DNA of 46,099 nt from JAHZFN01 sp965149945 (GCA_965149945.1 CBCTTQ010000019.1:1-46099), one strand, 5' to 3'; counted from the first letter of the stretch, positions 1-8,503 are shown. The notes: generated from the sequence alone by a model not told the origin. Numbers and translations are program-made.

Positions 1-22
1 AAGCAGAATCAAAGGTTTGAGC

Positions 23-88
23 GATTCCCGGCACGAGTGCCTCAGCAGCACTGAATCCTATTCTACCATAACTGCCCCCTCCTGTCAA
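23..88 (-). promoter_or_regulatory. Leftward sigma-A promoter and structured leader at window edge
   Basis: On the minus strand a perfect TTGACA (83-88) is followed after 17 bp by TAGAAT (60-65). The transcript would start near 53 and leave the window leftward. Its first bases can pair: GATTC (53-57) with GAATC (23-27), and an internal GGCAC/GTGCC hairpin at 30-41. The gene it drives lies outside the window. The leader could be a structured regulatory RNA, but I do not recognise the class. Confidence 0.6.
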
Positions 89-198
89 TACCCTATCCCT
101 GATTTTTTTTTGCTTTTTTCCCTCTCTATTTGTCCTCCCACGAAATCTTCACCGCACTCTCCGCCAATCCCCTCCATTTCTTCCTTCGCTCCTTCGCC

Positions 199-230
199 AA
201 AAATTAAAGAGCAGAATCCCTTCTGCTCTT
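199..230 (-). terminator. Intrinsic terminator of the rpsF-ssb-rpsR operon
   Basis: Inverted repeat AAGAGCAGAA / TTCTGCTCTT with a 4-base loop (207-230), followed on the minus strand by a U-rich tail (TTTAATTTTT). It lies 20 bp past the rpsR stop codon. Confidence 0.85.
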
Positions 231-250
231 CTCACTTTTTTGAACTTGCT

Positions 251-529
251 TTATTCAGCGGTATAGGGTAATAATGCCACAATGCGGGCTTTTTTCACCG
301 CTTCGGTCAACATTCTTTGATGTTTGGCACAGTTGCCGCTGATTCTTCTGGGCAAAATTTTGCCTCGTTCCGTTACATATTTGCGGAGACGATTCACATC
401 TTTGTAATCGATATGATCTACTTTATCCACGCAAAAGCTGCAAACACGACGGCGGCCACGACGATTTCTGTTGCCGCGGGGCGCTCTTCTTTCCGCGCGT
501 TCTTCGCGGGCGGGTCTTTCTTCAGCCAT
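251..529 (-). CDS. rpsR: 30S ribosomal protein bS18
   Basis: Component of the small-subunit platform, where it pairs with bS6. The protein has 92 residues, slightly longer than usual because of an Arg/Glu-rich N-terminal extension (residues 1-28). The conserved core carries Cys30-x2-Cys33 and Cys67-x2-His70, so this is the zinc-binding C+ form rather than a cysteine-less paralogue. It is the last gene of rpsF-ssb-rpsR, 33 bp after ssb, and is followed at once by a strong terminator. The arrangement is the standard bacterial one and is expected to be autoregulated through the rpsF leader. Confidence 0.97.
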   Translation of the reverse strand: MAEERPAREERAERRAPRGNRNRRGRRRVCSFCVDKVDHIDYKDVNRLRKYVTERGKILPRRISGNCAKHQRMLTEAVKKARIVALLPYTAE

Positions 530-562
530 GATGCTTCCTCCTATTGCTCAATTTCAGATATT

Positions 563-970
563 TTAGAACGGCAGATCATCATCTGTGGAAGGAAATCCAT
601 CATCAAAGGCGGGTTCATCAGCAAACCCTCCACCCAACGGAGCGGCCGGAGCCTGCTCACTTTTAGGCGAAAGGAAGCGGACATTGTCAGCCACAACCTC
701 TGTCACATAGACTCTTCTGCCTTCTTTGTTTTCATAATTGCGAATTTGCAGTCGACCTTCTACCAATGCCATGCGACCCTTGGAAAGATACGTACTGCAA
801 TTTTCACCCTGTTTGTTCCAAACAACGATATTGATGAAATCGGTGCGCTTATTTTCACCGAACCCACTGTCCACCGCCAGCGAAAATTGACATACCGGCG
901 TGCCGTTGTTGGTGAACCGCAATTCAGGGTCTCTGGTCAATCTGCCGACCAAAATGATTCGATTGTACAT
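563..970 (-). CDS. ssb: Single-stranded DNA-binding protein
   Basis: Protects single-stranded DNA during replication and repair and recruits partner proteins. The 135-residue product has the OB-fold N-terminus (begins MYNRIILVGRLTRDPELR) with typical motifs such as VDSGFGENKRTDFINIVVWN, a short Pro/Gly-rich linker and the acidic C-terminal tip DDDLPF that binds replication and repair partners. It is short but complete. It lies 11 bp after rpsF, in the widespread rpsF-ssb-rpsR order, and shares that operon's promoter. Confidence 0.97.
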   Translation of the reverse strand: MYNRIILVGRLTRDPELRFTNNGTPVCQFSLAVDSGFGENKRTDFINIVVWNKQGENCSTYLSKGRMALVEGRLQIRNYENKEGRRVYVTEVVADNVRFLSPKSEQAPAAPLGGGFADEPAFDDGFPSTDDDLPF

Positions 971-981
971 TCAATCACCTC

Positions 982-1269
982 TTATTCCGGCAGTCTTACT
1001 ACCATGTAACGCATTACATCATCGGCGATCCGGAAATTTCTTTCCAATTCGGCGGGCAGTTCGGGTTCCGCTTTGAAGGTGACCAACACATAGTAACCTT
1101 CTCTGACTTTTTCGATTTCATAAGCCAGTCTGCGTTTGCCCCACAGATCGGTTTTAACAACCTCTCCACCGTTCGCTCCAATGATCGCGTTAAATTTTTC
1201 AACGATTTCCGCGTATTTTTCATCTTCAAAACCGGGACGAATAATATACATCGCTTCATAATTTCGCAT
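982..1269 (-). CDS. rpsF: 30S ribosomal protein bS6
   Basis: Small-subunit protein that forms a heterodimer with bS18. The 95-residue product starts MRNYEAMYIIRPG, a typical bS6 start, and has the family features DLWGKRRLAYEIEKVREGYY and a C-terminal VMRYMVVRL. A GGGAGG ribosome-binding site lies about 8 bases upstream of the ATG. It is the first gene of the operon, preceded by a strong promoter at 1345-1373 and a hairpin-rich leader. Confidence 0.97.
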   Translation of the reverse strand: MRNYEAMYIIRPGFEDEKYAEIVEKFNAIIGANGGEVVKTDLWGKRRLAYEIEKVREGYYVLVTFKAEPELPAELERNFRIADDVMRYMVVRLPE

Positions 1270-1298
1270 TCATTTGCACCTCCCTTCGGACGAATGGC

Positions 1299-1316
1299 GC
1301 CGAGCGCCGGCTCGGC
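1299..1316 (-). promoter_or_regulatory. Leader hairpin upstream of rpsF (candidate S6:S18 site)
   Basis: In the rpsF leader GCCGAGC pairs with GCTCGGC around a 4-base loop, between the promoter and the ribosome-binding site. rpsF leaders in many bacteria bind the S6:S18 dimer through a CCG-containing hairpin. CCG trinucleotides are present here, but I have not shown that the fold matches the published motif. Confidence 0.4.
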
Positions 1317-1344
1317 ACAGGGATTTTTCCCATTTAACTTTTTT

Positions 1345-1373
1345 ATCATATCACAAAACCGACGCGAGTGCAA
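1345..1373 (-). promoter_or_regulatory. Promoter of rpsF-ssb-rpsR
   Basis: Minus-strand TTGCAC (1368-1373) and TATGAT (1345-1350) are separated by exactly 17 bp. The transcript would start about 65 bp upstream of rpsF, leaving room for the leader hairpin. Confidence 0.75.
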
Positions 1374-1961
1374 GCGTTTTTTTATTTTTTTGCCGATCCT
1401 TCTTCGGCAGTCGCGCCTTACGTTTTTCTTTCTTATTTTATATTTTTATCTTTTACCAATCTTTCATTCGTTTCATTATGCCGCCTCCCCTTTTCAGAAT
1501 ATTTTATCATTGTTTCTTCGCAGTCCGTTTCGCGCGCCTTCCGGGCCTTGCGACATATTGTATTCGCACATGATTTCCATTTTGGTATCTTCAACTTCTC
1601 CTTGCAATCTTAACAATTTCTCTAAGAGATCTCCGCGTCAAAAGCGGGGATCTTTTCACAGATCGTGAAAATTCTTTTACATATTTTTCCGTGAAACTCC
1701 TTGCCAAAAAGCTTTCGCCCGATGATTGAGACACATTCTCAAAAAACGCCCACTCGCGCAGATTCGTCTTACGCGGACCCATTTCAGGAACCTTTTTCGT
1801 GTCAAACACCCGTTTGAGTTTTCCTTTGTATAGAACTGTCAATGCATACACCGCCATACACATAAAACGCCGGCAAAATTCACCAAAAAAAACAGACTTC
1901 TCCGTTAGAAAAGTCTGCTCAAAAGGGGAAACGCTTCGTCTCCCACTCTGAATCGATATTT
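1374..1961. other. 588-bp stretch without a convincing gene
   Basis: Holds the DUF951 terminator (1883-1920) and one imperfect hairpin (GATCTCCGC / GCGGGGATC, 1628-1652) followed by TTTT on the plus strand. A 90-codon reading frame on the minus strand (1591-1863) has no ribosome-binding site and a Ser/Arg-rich product I do not recognise; I do not call it. The section 1380-1590 is T-rich on the plus strand and shows nothing else. Confidence 0.5.
1883..1920 (-). terminator. Intrinsic terminator after the DUF951 gene
   Basis: On the minus strand CAGACTT and AAGTCTG form a stem with an 11-base loop, followed by eight consecutive T. It lies 41 bp past the DUF951 stop codon. Confidence 0.85.
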
Positions 1962-2201
1962 TCAGCGATCCCCTTCATTCCGTGGAACAGGATCCGCCGC
2001 AGTTCCTTTGCGTAGCAAAGATTTCACTCGTTTTTTAAAATCTTGCCGCGTCATCAGCACATACCGCCCACAGCTCAAACATTTCACACGAAAATCCATG
2101 CCGACTCGAGTAATTTCCCATTCATTGCCGCCGCAAGCATGAGGCTTTTTCAACCGTACCACATCTCCCACAGCCCATTGTATATTCTGCAAATCCGTCA
2201 T
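1962..2201 (-). CDS. DUF951 domain protein (YyzM-like)
   Basis: Small 79-residue protein of the DUF951 family, widespread in Bacillota and without an established function. The family pattern is clear: GDVVRLKKPHACGGNEWEI, followed by a KCLSCGRYVLM segment with a CxxC pair, suggesting a small metal-binding or nucleic-acid-binding fold (inference). The start codon overlaps the end of the HEAT-repeat gene by 4 bp (ATGA), indicating translational coupling. In other Bacillota this family often lies near rpsF and mechanosensitive-channel genes, and rpsF is close by here too. Confidence 0.85.
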   Translation of the reverse strand: MTDLQNIQWAVGDVVRLKKPHACGGNEWEITRVGMDFRVKCLSCGRYVLMTRQDFKKRVKSLLRKGTAADPVPRNEGDR

Positions 2202-3256
2202 GGTTTTTCCCCCGTTCTTGCTTTTTTTTGTTCCTCGGTCTCAGGAATTTCTTCCGTCTGTCCCGCCAACCAAAGATCTACTTCATCCACCGCCACTTGA
2301 CTGCGGATATTGTTTTCCCAAGCAGTAAGAAAAGTTTGACAGGTGCTTTTCACCTGCCAGTCGGGATCTCTCTGCCGCAACTCCCGTAAAATGGCATACA
2401 CTTCCTGACCGCCCAATTTTCCTAAAGCGGCCGCCGCCGCCGCCCGAACCCGACCTTCAGGATCCGCAATCAACGGCTGCAAGAAAGAAATGGTATTGTC
2501 AGGCAACAACAATCCGACAAGATCGGCGATTTTTTTTCGGATTTCCGTGCTGGAACTGCGGCTGCCTTCTTCCAGCACCGCCCACGGGCATTGTTTCCCC
2601 AGTTGCCCCATGGCGTCCAAAATCACCAAACGACGAGGTTCTTCCTCCACTTTATGATAGAGCGCCACCAAGGAGCGACCCGCCAACGCGCCGAATACGG
2701 ACAACGCTTCCGCCACCCTGGCGGGAGGATATTCCTCTGTTTGCAGCAGCGCTAACAACAAATGGGGTACAATCCGTTCATCCTGAATTTCCATAATCAG
2801 ACGGCTTGCCGCCATACTTTGCTCAAGATGAGAATCCGCCAATTCCTGTACCATTTGTTTCAAAAGAGGTTCTTTTTCGGTTTCTTGATATGACCACAGC
2901 TGCAAAAGCATCTCATAAGAAGCGTCCTTTTTGCCGCATTCCTTCAGATAATCCAAACACCAGCGCGCCTCACGACTCAAACGGCCGATTTCTTCCCGTT
3001 CCGCTTCTGTGGCTTCCTGCCAAACTTTCCGCAGTTCCTCGCTGTCCGGTCTGATCTCCCGCCAGCGTTCCGGCAAATGATTCTCCTGTTTTTCGGCGGA
3101 AGCGGCCTTCTTTTTGTGCCGCCGCCAAAGGACTAAAGCAATCACCAACACGATCAACGCCAGCAAAACGCCGCCATATAAAGCAGCCAACGCTTCCGCG
3201 CTCCAGCCCAAATTCAAAAAATCATAGTCGGTGATAAAACTTAATCGGTCCGCCAT
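2198..3256 (-). CDS. Membrane-anchored HEAT-repeat protein
   Basis: 352-residue protein with one N-terminal transmembrane segment (about residues 24-44, ending in a basic WRRHKKK stop-transfer), then an entirely helical soluble part. The C-terminal half contains HEAT/PBS-lyase-type repeats, best seen around EGRVRAAAAAALGKLGG and the helices before it. Such repeats are scaffolds for protein-protein contacts; no catalytic motif is visible. With the stop-transfer on the C side of the helix, the repeats most likely face the cytoplasm. It is coupled by a 4-bp overlap to the DUF951 gene and follows selD after 70 bp. Specific role unknown. Confidence 0.75.
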   Translation of the reverse strand: MADRLSFITDYDFLNLGWSAEALAALYGGVLLALIVLVIALVLWRRHKKKAASAEKQENHLPERWREIRPDSEELRKVWQEATEAEREEIGRLSREARWCLDYLKECGKKDASYEMLLQLWSYQETEKEPLLKQMVQELADSHLEQSMAASRLIMEIQDERIVPHLLLALLQTEEYPPARVAEALSVFGALAGRSLVALYHKVEEEPRRLVILDAMGQLGKQCPWAVLEEGSRSSSTEIRKKIADLVGLLLPDNTISFLQPLIADPEGRVRAAAAAALGKLGGQEVYAILRELRQRDPDWQVKSTCQTFLTAWENNIRSQVAVDEVDLWLAGQTEEIPETEEQKKARTGEKP

Positions 3257-3295
3257 CCCTCGTCACCTCATTTTTCTAAGTTTTTTATTCACACA

Positions 3296-3317
3296 GGGCT
3301 GGGAAAATTCCCAGCCC
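3296..3317 (-). terminator. Hairpin between selD and the HEAT gene
   Basis: Perfect inverted repeat GGGCTGGGAA / TTCCCAGCCC with almost no loop bases. On the minus strand it follows the selD stop codon, but no U-tract comes directly after it, so it may be an attenuator or an mRNA 3'-end stabiliser rather than a full terminator. Confidence 0.5.
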
Positions 3318-3326
3318 CGCGCAAAC

Positions 3327-4382
3327 TCATTTTACCAAAATACCGCTGCCTTCGGTCAATTGACCGATGACGGCATAACGCACACCGCGCGCGGCCAATT
3401 CCCGCCGCATTTCTTCCTGCTTCTCAGGATGTACCGCCATCAACAAGCCGCCGCTGGTCACCGGGTCATACAAACAATCCGCTACTTCCCGCGGCACCTG
3501 TTCCTCTATTCTTACCGCATGAGCCAAATATTCCCGATTGCGATAATTGCCGCCTGGAATCATGCCCAAATTCGCCATTTCCTTGGCTTTTTCCCAGAGA
3601 GGTACTTGATCGGAATATACCACAGCTCCTGTACCGGAAGCTTCGGCGATTTCTTTCAAATGACCCAACAGACCAAAGCCCGTCACATCAGTGGCGCCTT
3701 TGACGCCCACCTGTCGCATGGCTTCGGCGGCGGCTTTGTTTAACTGCGCCATTTCTTCCGCCATTTCCCGTGCTTCGTCCATAGTCACCAAACCGGCTTT
3801 CAAACCGGTGGAAACCAGTCCGGTACCCAATCGTTTGGTCAAGAACAGCACGTCCCCCGCTTCGCCGCCGCCGTTAGGCGTCAGTTCATCCGGACGCGCC
3901 AGACCGGTCACAGAAAGACCGAATTTCGGTTCGTCATCCTGCACTGTATGACCCCCGATTAGCAAAGCGCCCGCTTCCCGCACTTTGTGAGCGCCGCCCA
4001 ACAAAATTTGGTGCAAGGTTCCCCGATCCATACAGGTGGGAAACGCCGCGATGTTCATGGCAGTAATAGGCGCGCCGCCCATGGCGTACACATCACTCAG
4101 GGCATTGGCAGCCGCGATTTGACCGAACAAATACGGATCGTCCACCATCGGCGTAAAAAAGTCCAATGTCTGAATAATCACCTGCTCCGCATTGATTTGA
4201 TAAACCCCCGCATCATCAAAGGTATCTGTACCCACCAACAAATTGGGGTGACTGAATTTCGGCAAATCCGCCATAATTTCCGAGAGGTCCTCCGGACCCC
4301 ATTTGGCCGCTCAGCCGGAAGCTTTTGACATTTCCGTCAGTCTTTTTTTTCTGATGGTTTTGGCGTTTAAATCTTCTGCCAT
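3327..4382 (-). CDS. selD: Selenide, water dikinase, selenocysteine-containing
   Basis: Makes selenophosphate from selenide and ATP, the selenium donor for selenocysteine and selenouridine synthesis. The gene reads through an in-frame UGA at 4311-4313 (codon 24): the translation around it is MSKASG-U-AAKWGPEDL, where the residue after SG is the active-site Cys or Sec of SelD. Calling the first ATG after the UGA would lose 36 residues including this site. The true ATG at 4380-4382 has an AAAGGAGG ribosome-binding site. Nucleotide-binding motifs follow (LVGTDTFDDAGVY; GGHTVQDDEPKFGL), and the total of 351 residues fits the family. It lies 55 bp after the QueG-like gene. The Sec biosynthetic genes themselves (selA, selB, tRNA-Sec) are not in this window. 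Confidence 0.93.
4284..4313 (-). promoter_or_regulatory. Bacterial SECIS hairpin in selD mRNA
   Basis: The UGA codon (4311-4313) is followed after 10 nt by a 7-bp stem, GGGGUCC / GGACCUC (one G-U pair), with a GGA apical loop 18-20 nt from the UGA. Bacterial SECIS elements are hairpins at about this distance that recruit SelB. The sequence match is to the architecture only. Confidence 0.75.
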
Positions 4383-4437
4383 AGTCAACTCCTCCTTTTT
4401 TTATGGTACGAAAGTCCCCGCTGTCAGGGCGCCTTCG

Positions 4438-5169
4438 TTATCTTGATCTATCATGCCGCCGCCTGCCGATGGGGCAAGCAGCCAGACATTTACCACAGAT
4501 TTCTTTGCCGAAGCTTTGGCGTACCTGGCGCAGATATCCCGCGCAGGCCGCCCGATCAAAACGCTCTTCGATCGGTTGTCCTTCCGCGAAAGAATACCCT
4601 TTGATAGCGCCCGGCGGACAAACCTCCCGACAAATCTGACAATGAGCGGGACACTGTTCCGTCAGCGGCACATCGGTTGCCAAAGGAGCGTCCGTCAACA
4701 CCGTCACCAGCCGCAGCCGCGGTCCCACTTCCGGATGCACCAAAGACAGACTTTTGCCGATCCAACCCAGCCCTGCCCAGTGGCCAGCCAAACGATGGCT
4801 GAACACAGAACTTTCCTTATGTTTCCCCGTCCGCTGAGAAGCCGGCACCGGAAAAGCCCGATAACCCCGCTCTTCCAACCAAAGAGTGACGCGCAAAGCA
4901 ATATCATTAAGACGGGCGTTAACAATATCATAATAAGCCTGATACGTTAAGGTCGGTCCTTCCAAAATCTCATTAAGCACCTCGCGGGGAAAAAACACCG
5001 CCACCGAAATTGCACGGTCATACAAATCCCAACCATCACCGTATACCTGCCGCAACAGAGAGCGGCGCGGTCTCAAATCCGCCACACCCCAGCGGCTGCC
5101 TCCCCACGCGCCCAGGATCAACGACTCCAGTTGTTCCCGCAGCATCCTTTTTTGTTTCTCCGGTTCCAT
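4438..5169 (-). CDS. QueG-like 4Fe-4S double-cluster protein
   Basis: 243-residue protein related to epoxyqueuosine reductase but shorter than true QueG (usually 310-380 residues). The N-terminal part is the QueG-like domain, including a region around AGLGWIGKSLSLVHPEVGP similar to the QueG flavin/cobalamin-side motif. The C-terminal part has two ferredoxin-type cysteine sets: CPAHCQICREVCP and CGKCLAACP. The C-terminal HEAT-like extension of QueG is absent. It probably acts as a cytoplasmic redox protein with two 4Fe-4S clusters; the substrate is not known, and queuosine synthesis should not be assumed. It lies 15 bp after cvpA and 55 bp before selD in one direction. Confidence 0.75.
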   Translation of the reverse strand: MEPEKQKRMLREQLESLILGAWGGSRWGVADLRPRRSLLRQVYGDGWDLYDRAISVAVFFPREVLNEILEGPTLTYQAYYDIVNARLNDIALRVTLWLEERGYRAFPVPASQRTGKHKESSVFSHRLAGHWAGLGWIGKSLSLVHPEVGPRLRLVTVLTDAPLATDVPLTEQCPAHCQICREVCPPGAIKGYSFAEGQPIEERFDRAACAGYLRQVRQSFGKEICGKCLAACPIGRRRHDRSR

Positions 5170-5184
5170 CTGTCATGCCTCCGT

Positions 5185-5772
5185 TTACCCATAGGTTTTA
5201 AAATCAAACGCCGCCACGCCGTAGGCCGCCATATCCAACACAAAACTACCCAGCCATTGCACAAAAGGCAGCACCAGAACAGAATTGTCCAGGAAATCGC
5301 CCACAGCCGCCCAACCGGCAGACACCTGCGCCAGCCAAGGAATCGCCCATTGCCGCAGTGCATAGAGCAACACTCCCATGCACAATAACGCCAGCAACGC
5401 CCCCGCCAGACGGCAGAGAAATCCTACCAGCGGCGTACTGTTGACTACATCGCCCGCCGTCTTGGTCAATCGGCGGAACAGCCAAACCACCAGACCCACA
5501 AGGAGCAAAAACAAAATTAATTCCACGGCCTTCCCCAAAAAGGTGCTGCTGAGAAACAGGCCGGAAAGCCATTGGTTTCCCGAATCAGAACCGATGGTTA
5601 CCGTATTTTGCAGTTTTGCCTCCACCAAAGGCGCCGCGAAACCAACCAAATGGCGAGCAAAAAAGATGCCGCCGATAACAGCGCCCGGTCCGGCCAAAAT
5701 CTTCACCAGTCCTCGGCGCCATCCGTACCAAACCCCCAGCAACAAAAATACCGCCAAAATCAAATCACTCAA
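5185..5772 (-). CDS. CvpA family membrane protein
   Basis: 195-residue integral membrane protein of the CvpA family (colicin V production and related). The first helix at residues 3-17 is followed by the typical WYGWRRGLVKILAGPGAVIGG segment. Further membrane segments lie at about 80-100 and 118-140, with a less clear one near 165-185. Family members are linked to envelope stress tolerance in other bacteria, but the molecular function is not settled. It lies 73 bp after proA and 15 bp before the QueG-like gene, all leftward. Confidence 0.8.
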   Translation of the reverse strand: MSDLILAVFLLLGVWYGWRRGLVKILAGPGAVIGGIFFARHLVGFAAPLVEAKLQNTVTIGSDSGNQWLSGLFLSSTFLGKAVELILFLLLVGLVVWLFRRLTKTAGDVVNSTPLVGFLCRLAGALLALLCMGVLLYALRQWAIPWLAQVSAGWAAVGDFLDNSVLVLPFVQWLGSFVLDMAAYGVAAFDFKTYG

Positions 5773-5845
5773 AATAACACCTCGGCTTCCTTTCCCGATT
5801 GTTCCGTGAACAGCCTGGCGGATCTTTCACGTCGCCGCAGATCGC

Positions 5846-7108
5846 TCATTTGCGAATCTGTCCGTTTCCGTTGACCAGATATTTATACCCGGTCATTTCA
5901 TTAAGCCCCATGGGGCCTCTGGCATGCAGTTTTTGAGTGCTGATGCCGATTTCCGCCCCGAAACCGAATTGTTCCCCATCGGTAAAACGGGTAGAAGCAT
6001 TGACATAAACTGCCGCGGAATCTACCGCTACTTGGAAATATTCGGCATGGTATTCATTTTCAGTGATGATACAATCAGAATGGTGAGTACCGTGGAGATT
6101 GATATGAGCAATGGCTTCTTCCAGATTTTTAACCACCTTACAGGAAATAACCAAAGCGCTGTATTCCGTATCATAATCTTCTTCTGTGGCAGGTGTCACG
6201 GGAAGTTCATTTTGCCGCAAAATTTCTACAGTGCGAGCGCAGCCGCGAATTTCTACTTTTTCTTTGCGCAGAGCTTCGGCAATCACAGGCAGCGCCTTTT
6301 CCGCGACGCCTTCCGCCACCAAAAGACTTTCCACCGCGTTGCAAACAGCGGGGCGCTGCACTTTGGCATTGAGAATGATGTCCGCCGCCTTTTTCAAATC
6401 GGCTGTTTCATCCACAAAAATATGGCAATTGCCGGCGCCCGTTTCGATAACCGGCACGGTGGCGTTTTGGATCACCGATTGGATCAACCCTTTGCCGCCG
6501 CGGGGAATCAACAGATCAATGTATCGGTTCAGCGTCATCATCTTGTTCGCCGTATCCCGACTCGTATCCTCTACCACCTGCACGGAGGAGGAAGGCAAAT
6601 CAGCTTCAGCAACGCCTTTTGCCAAAAGCCTGCCTAAAATCAAATTGGAGTTAATAGCGTCGGAGCCGCCCCGCAGAATCACGGCATTCCCCGTTTTTAA
6701 ACAAATCCCGGCGCCGTCTGCCGTCACATTGGGGCGAGCTTCATAAATAATCCCGATAACCCCCAAAGGAACACGGACTTTGGTGATTTCAATATCCTGA
6801 GCGCCGTTCCACTGAGCGTCGATAGTACCCACAGGATCAGGCAGCGCCACCAAATCCCGCAGTCCTTTGGCCATCGCCCGAATTCTGTTCTCTGTTAACA
6901 TCAGCCGATCCAAAAACGCTTTGGGTTTCTCTTTGGCCATAGCATTGGCCATATCCAGTGTGTTGGCTTCCATAATATCGTCATAGTTTTTTTCCAATTG
7001 TTCCGCCATGTTGAGCAGAGCGCGATTTTTCTGTTCCGTAGGCGCCGCCGCCAATTGATACGAGGCTTCCCTCGCCGCCCGGCCGATTTCCAAAATGGTC
7101 TTCATCAC
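5846..7108 (-). CDS. proA: Gamma-glutamyl phosphate reductase
   Basis: Second step of proline synthesis: reduces gamma-glutamyl phosphate to glutamate-5-semialdehyde with NADPH. The 420-residue product has the usual length and the family motifs: the catalytic cysteine in QRPAVCNAVESLLV, EARPNVTADGAG near the cofactor site, and a C-terminal ARGPMGLNEMTGYKY. It follows proB by 16 bp in the same direction, forming the standard proBA operon. Confidence 0.97.
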   Translation of the reverse strand: MMKTILEIGRAAREASYQLAAAPTEQKNRALLNMAEQLEKNYDDIMEANTLDMANAMAKEKPKAFLDRLMLTENRIRAMAKGLRDLVALPDPVGTIDAQWNGAQDIEITKVRVPLGVIGIIYEARPNVTADGAGICLKTGNAVILRGGSDAINSNLILGRLLAKGVAEADLPSSSVQVVEDTSRDTANKMMTLNRYIDLLIPRGGKGLIQSVIQNATVPVIETGAGNCHIFVDETADLKKAADIILNAKVQRPAVCNAVESLLVAEGVAEKALPVIAEALRKEKVEIRGCARTVEILRQNELPVTPATEEDYDTEYSALVISCKVVKNLEEAIAHINLHGTHHSDCIITENEYHAEYFQVAVDSAAVYVNASTRFTDGEQFGFGAEIGISTQKLHARGPMGLNEMTGYKYLVNGNGQIRK

Positions 7109-7124
7109 ATTGCTCCTTTACTTT

Positions 7125-8279
7125 TTAAATTTTAACTGACATATAATCGCGGTGGATCACTTCGTCTTCACAGCTGTCCACCCCTAAAATTTTCTTAATT
7201 TCTCGACTTTGACAGCCCTTGATTCGTTCGATCTCGTCAGAACCGTAATTGACAAACCCCTTGGCGATTTCCGTCGTCGGACCGTTCAACCCATAGACGC
7301 TGACAATATCGCCTCGACGAAAGCTGCCTTCTACCTTCCTGATTCCGGAAGGCAGCAAGCTGCCGCCCTTTTCCACCAACGCTTTTCGAGCGCCGTCGTC
7401 AATCCAGATTTTGCCGCGACTGTCCGCTCCATAGGCCAGCCAGCCCTTCTTTCCAAGCAAAACTTTATGATTAGGCGCGAACACCGTACCGACATCTTTG
7501 CCTTCCGTCACTGAAAAAAGGATCTCCGGCGTTCCGCCGTTGGCCAGCACCATGGGAATACCGCAGCTATTGACGATTTCAGCGGCAATCAATTTGGTTT
7601 TCATACCGCCCGTCCCCAAATCTCCGCCGCTGCCCAGCGCCATATTTTGGATTTCCGCGGTAATTTCTTCCACCAAAGAAATCCGCCGCGCGGTGGGATT
7701 CTGACGGGGATCGGCGGTATACAACCCGTCGATGTCCGAAAGCAAAACCAACAAATCCGCTTCCACCAAACAAGAAGTCAATGCCGCCAGCGTATCATTA
7801 TCTCCCACTTTCAGCTCACTCAAAGAGGTGGTATCATTCTCATTGACGATGGGCAAAATATCGTATTCAAAGAGAGCGCGAAAGGTATTACCCGCGTTGA
7901 GATAGCGCTCTCGCTGAGAGATATCCCCTTTGGTCAAAAGTACCTGCGCCACATTGACACCGTATTCCGCGAAAAATTTTTCATAAACCTGCATCAAAAA
8001 TCCCTGTCCGATGGCTGCCAGCGCCTGCCGTTTGCTGATTTCCGACGGTTTTTGCCAAAGACTCAGTTTGCCCATACCGGCGGCTACAGCGCCGCTGGAA
8101 ACCAGCACCACCTGCCGGCCGCTGTTTTTCAAATCAGCCAGTTGCCGCGCCAAAAGCTCAAAAGCACGAAAATTCAATTTGCCGTTTTCATATACTAACG
8201 AGCTGGTGCCTACTTTGACCACAATACGTTTGGCGGCGGTGATTTGTTTTTGCAGTTTTTCTTTATCTGTCAAACTCAT
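7125..8279 (-). CDS. proB: Glutamate 5-kinase with PUA domain
   Basis: First, feedback-controlled step of proline synthesis (glutamate to gamma-glutamyl phosphate). The 384-residue product has the amino-acid kinase domain (VVKVGTSSLVYENGKL; VLVSSGAVAAGMGKL; NENDTTSLSELKVGDNDTLAA) and a C-terminal PUA domain beginning near KGGSLLPSGIRKVEG. I place the start at the ATG 8277-8279, which has a GGAGG site 8 bases upstream. The frame stays open further upstream, but there it overlaps the leader and has no family similarity. The product is the substrate of ProA, encoded 16 bp downstream. Confidence 0.96.
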   Translation of the reverse strand: MSLTDKEKLQKQITAAKRIVVKVGTSSLVYENGKLNFRAFELLARQLADLKNSGRQVVLVSSGAVAAGMGKLSLWQKPSEISKRQALAAIGQGFLMQVYEKFFAEYGVNVAQVLLTKGDISQRERYLNAGNTFRALFEYDILPIVNENDTTSLSELKVGDNDTLAALTSCLVEADLLVLLSDIDGLYTADPRQNPTARRISLVEEITAEIQNMALGSGGDLGTGGMKTKLIAAEIVNSCGIPMVLANGGTPEILFSVTEGKDVGTVFAPNHKVLLGKKGWLAYGADSRGKIWIDDGARKALVEKGGSLLPSGIRKVEGSFRRGDIVSVYGLNGPTTEIAKGFVNYGSDEIERIKGCQSREIKKILGVDSCEDEVIHRDYMSVKI

Positions 8280-8474
8280 TCTATGATCCTCCGGAACCCG
8301 GTTCCGCCCGCGCGATGCCGGCGGACTTGTTCCGATTTCCTCAATTTCCTTGGTTTTTCTTCTTCGGTTCGTCCCAAGCCGACTCTGCTCCTTCTCACCC
8401 GTCAAAAAATCAGACCTGTCTCACAGAAGCTTCTTGCAAAACAAAAACTCGGATATGACAAACCAATTCATCTT

Positions 8475-8503
8475 ATTATACCATATTCATATCACAATTT
8501 CCA
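8475..8503 (-). promoter_or_regulatory. Promoter of proBA
   Basis: Minus-strand perfect -10 TATAAT (8475-8480) with a weak -35 TGGAAA (8498-8503) at 17 bp. Confidence 0.5.

Noticed and set aside
1591..1863. 90-codon frame on the minus strand
   Set aside because: No ribosome-binding site, no recognisable family, Ser/Arg-rich product, and it contains a hairpin. I described the region instead.
3327..4274. SelD starting at the ATG after the UGA (315 residues)
   Set aside because: This would omit the active-site segment; the upstream frame has the family sequence around the UGA and a strong ribosome-binding site.
8280..8474. T-box or proline-responsive leader before proB
   Set aside because: The conserved T-box sequence (TGGNACCGCG) and specifier hairpin are not found.
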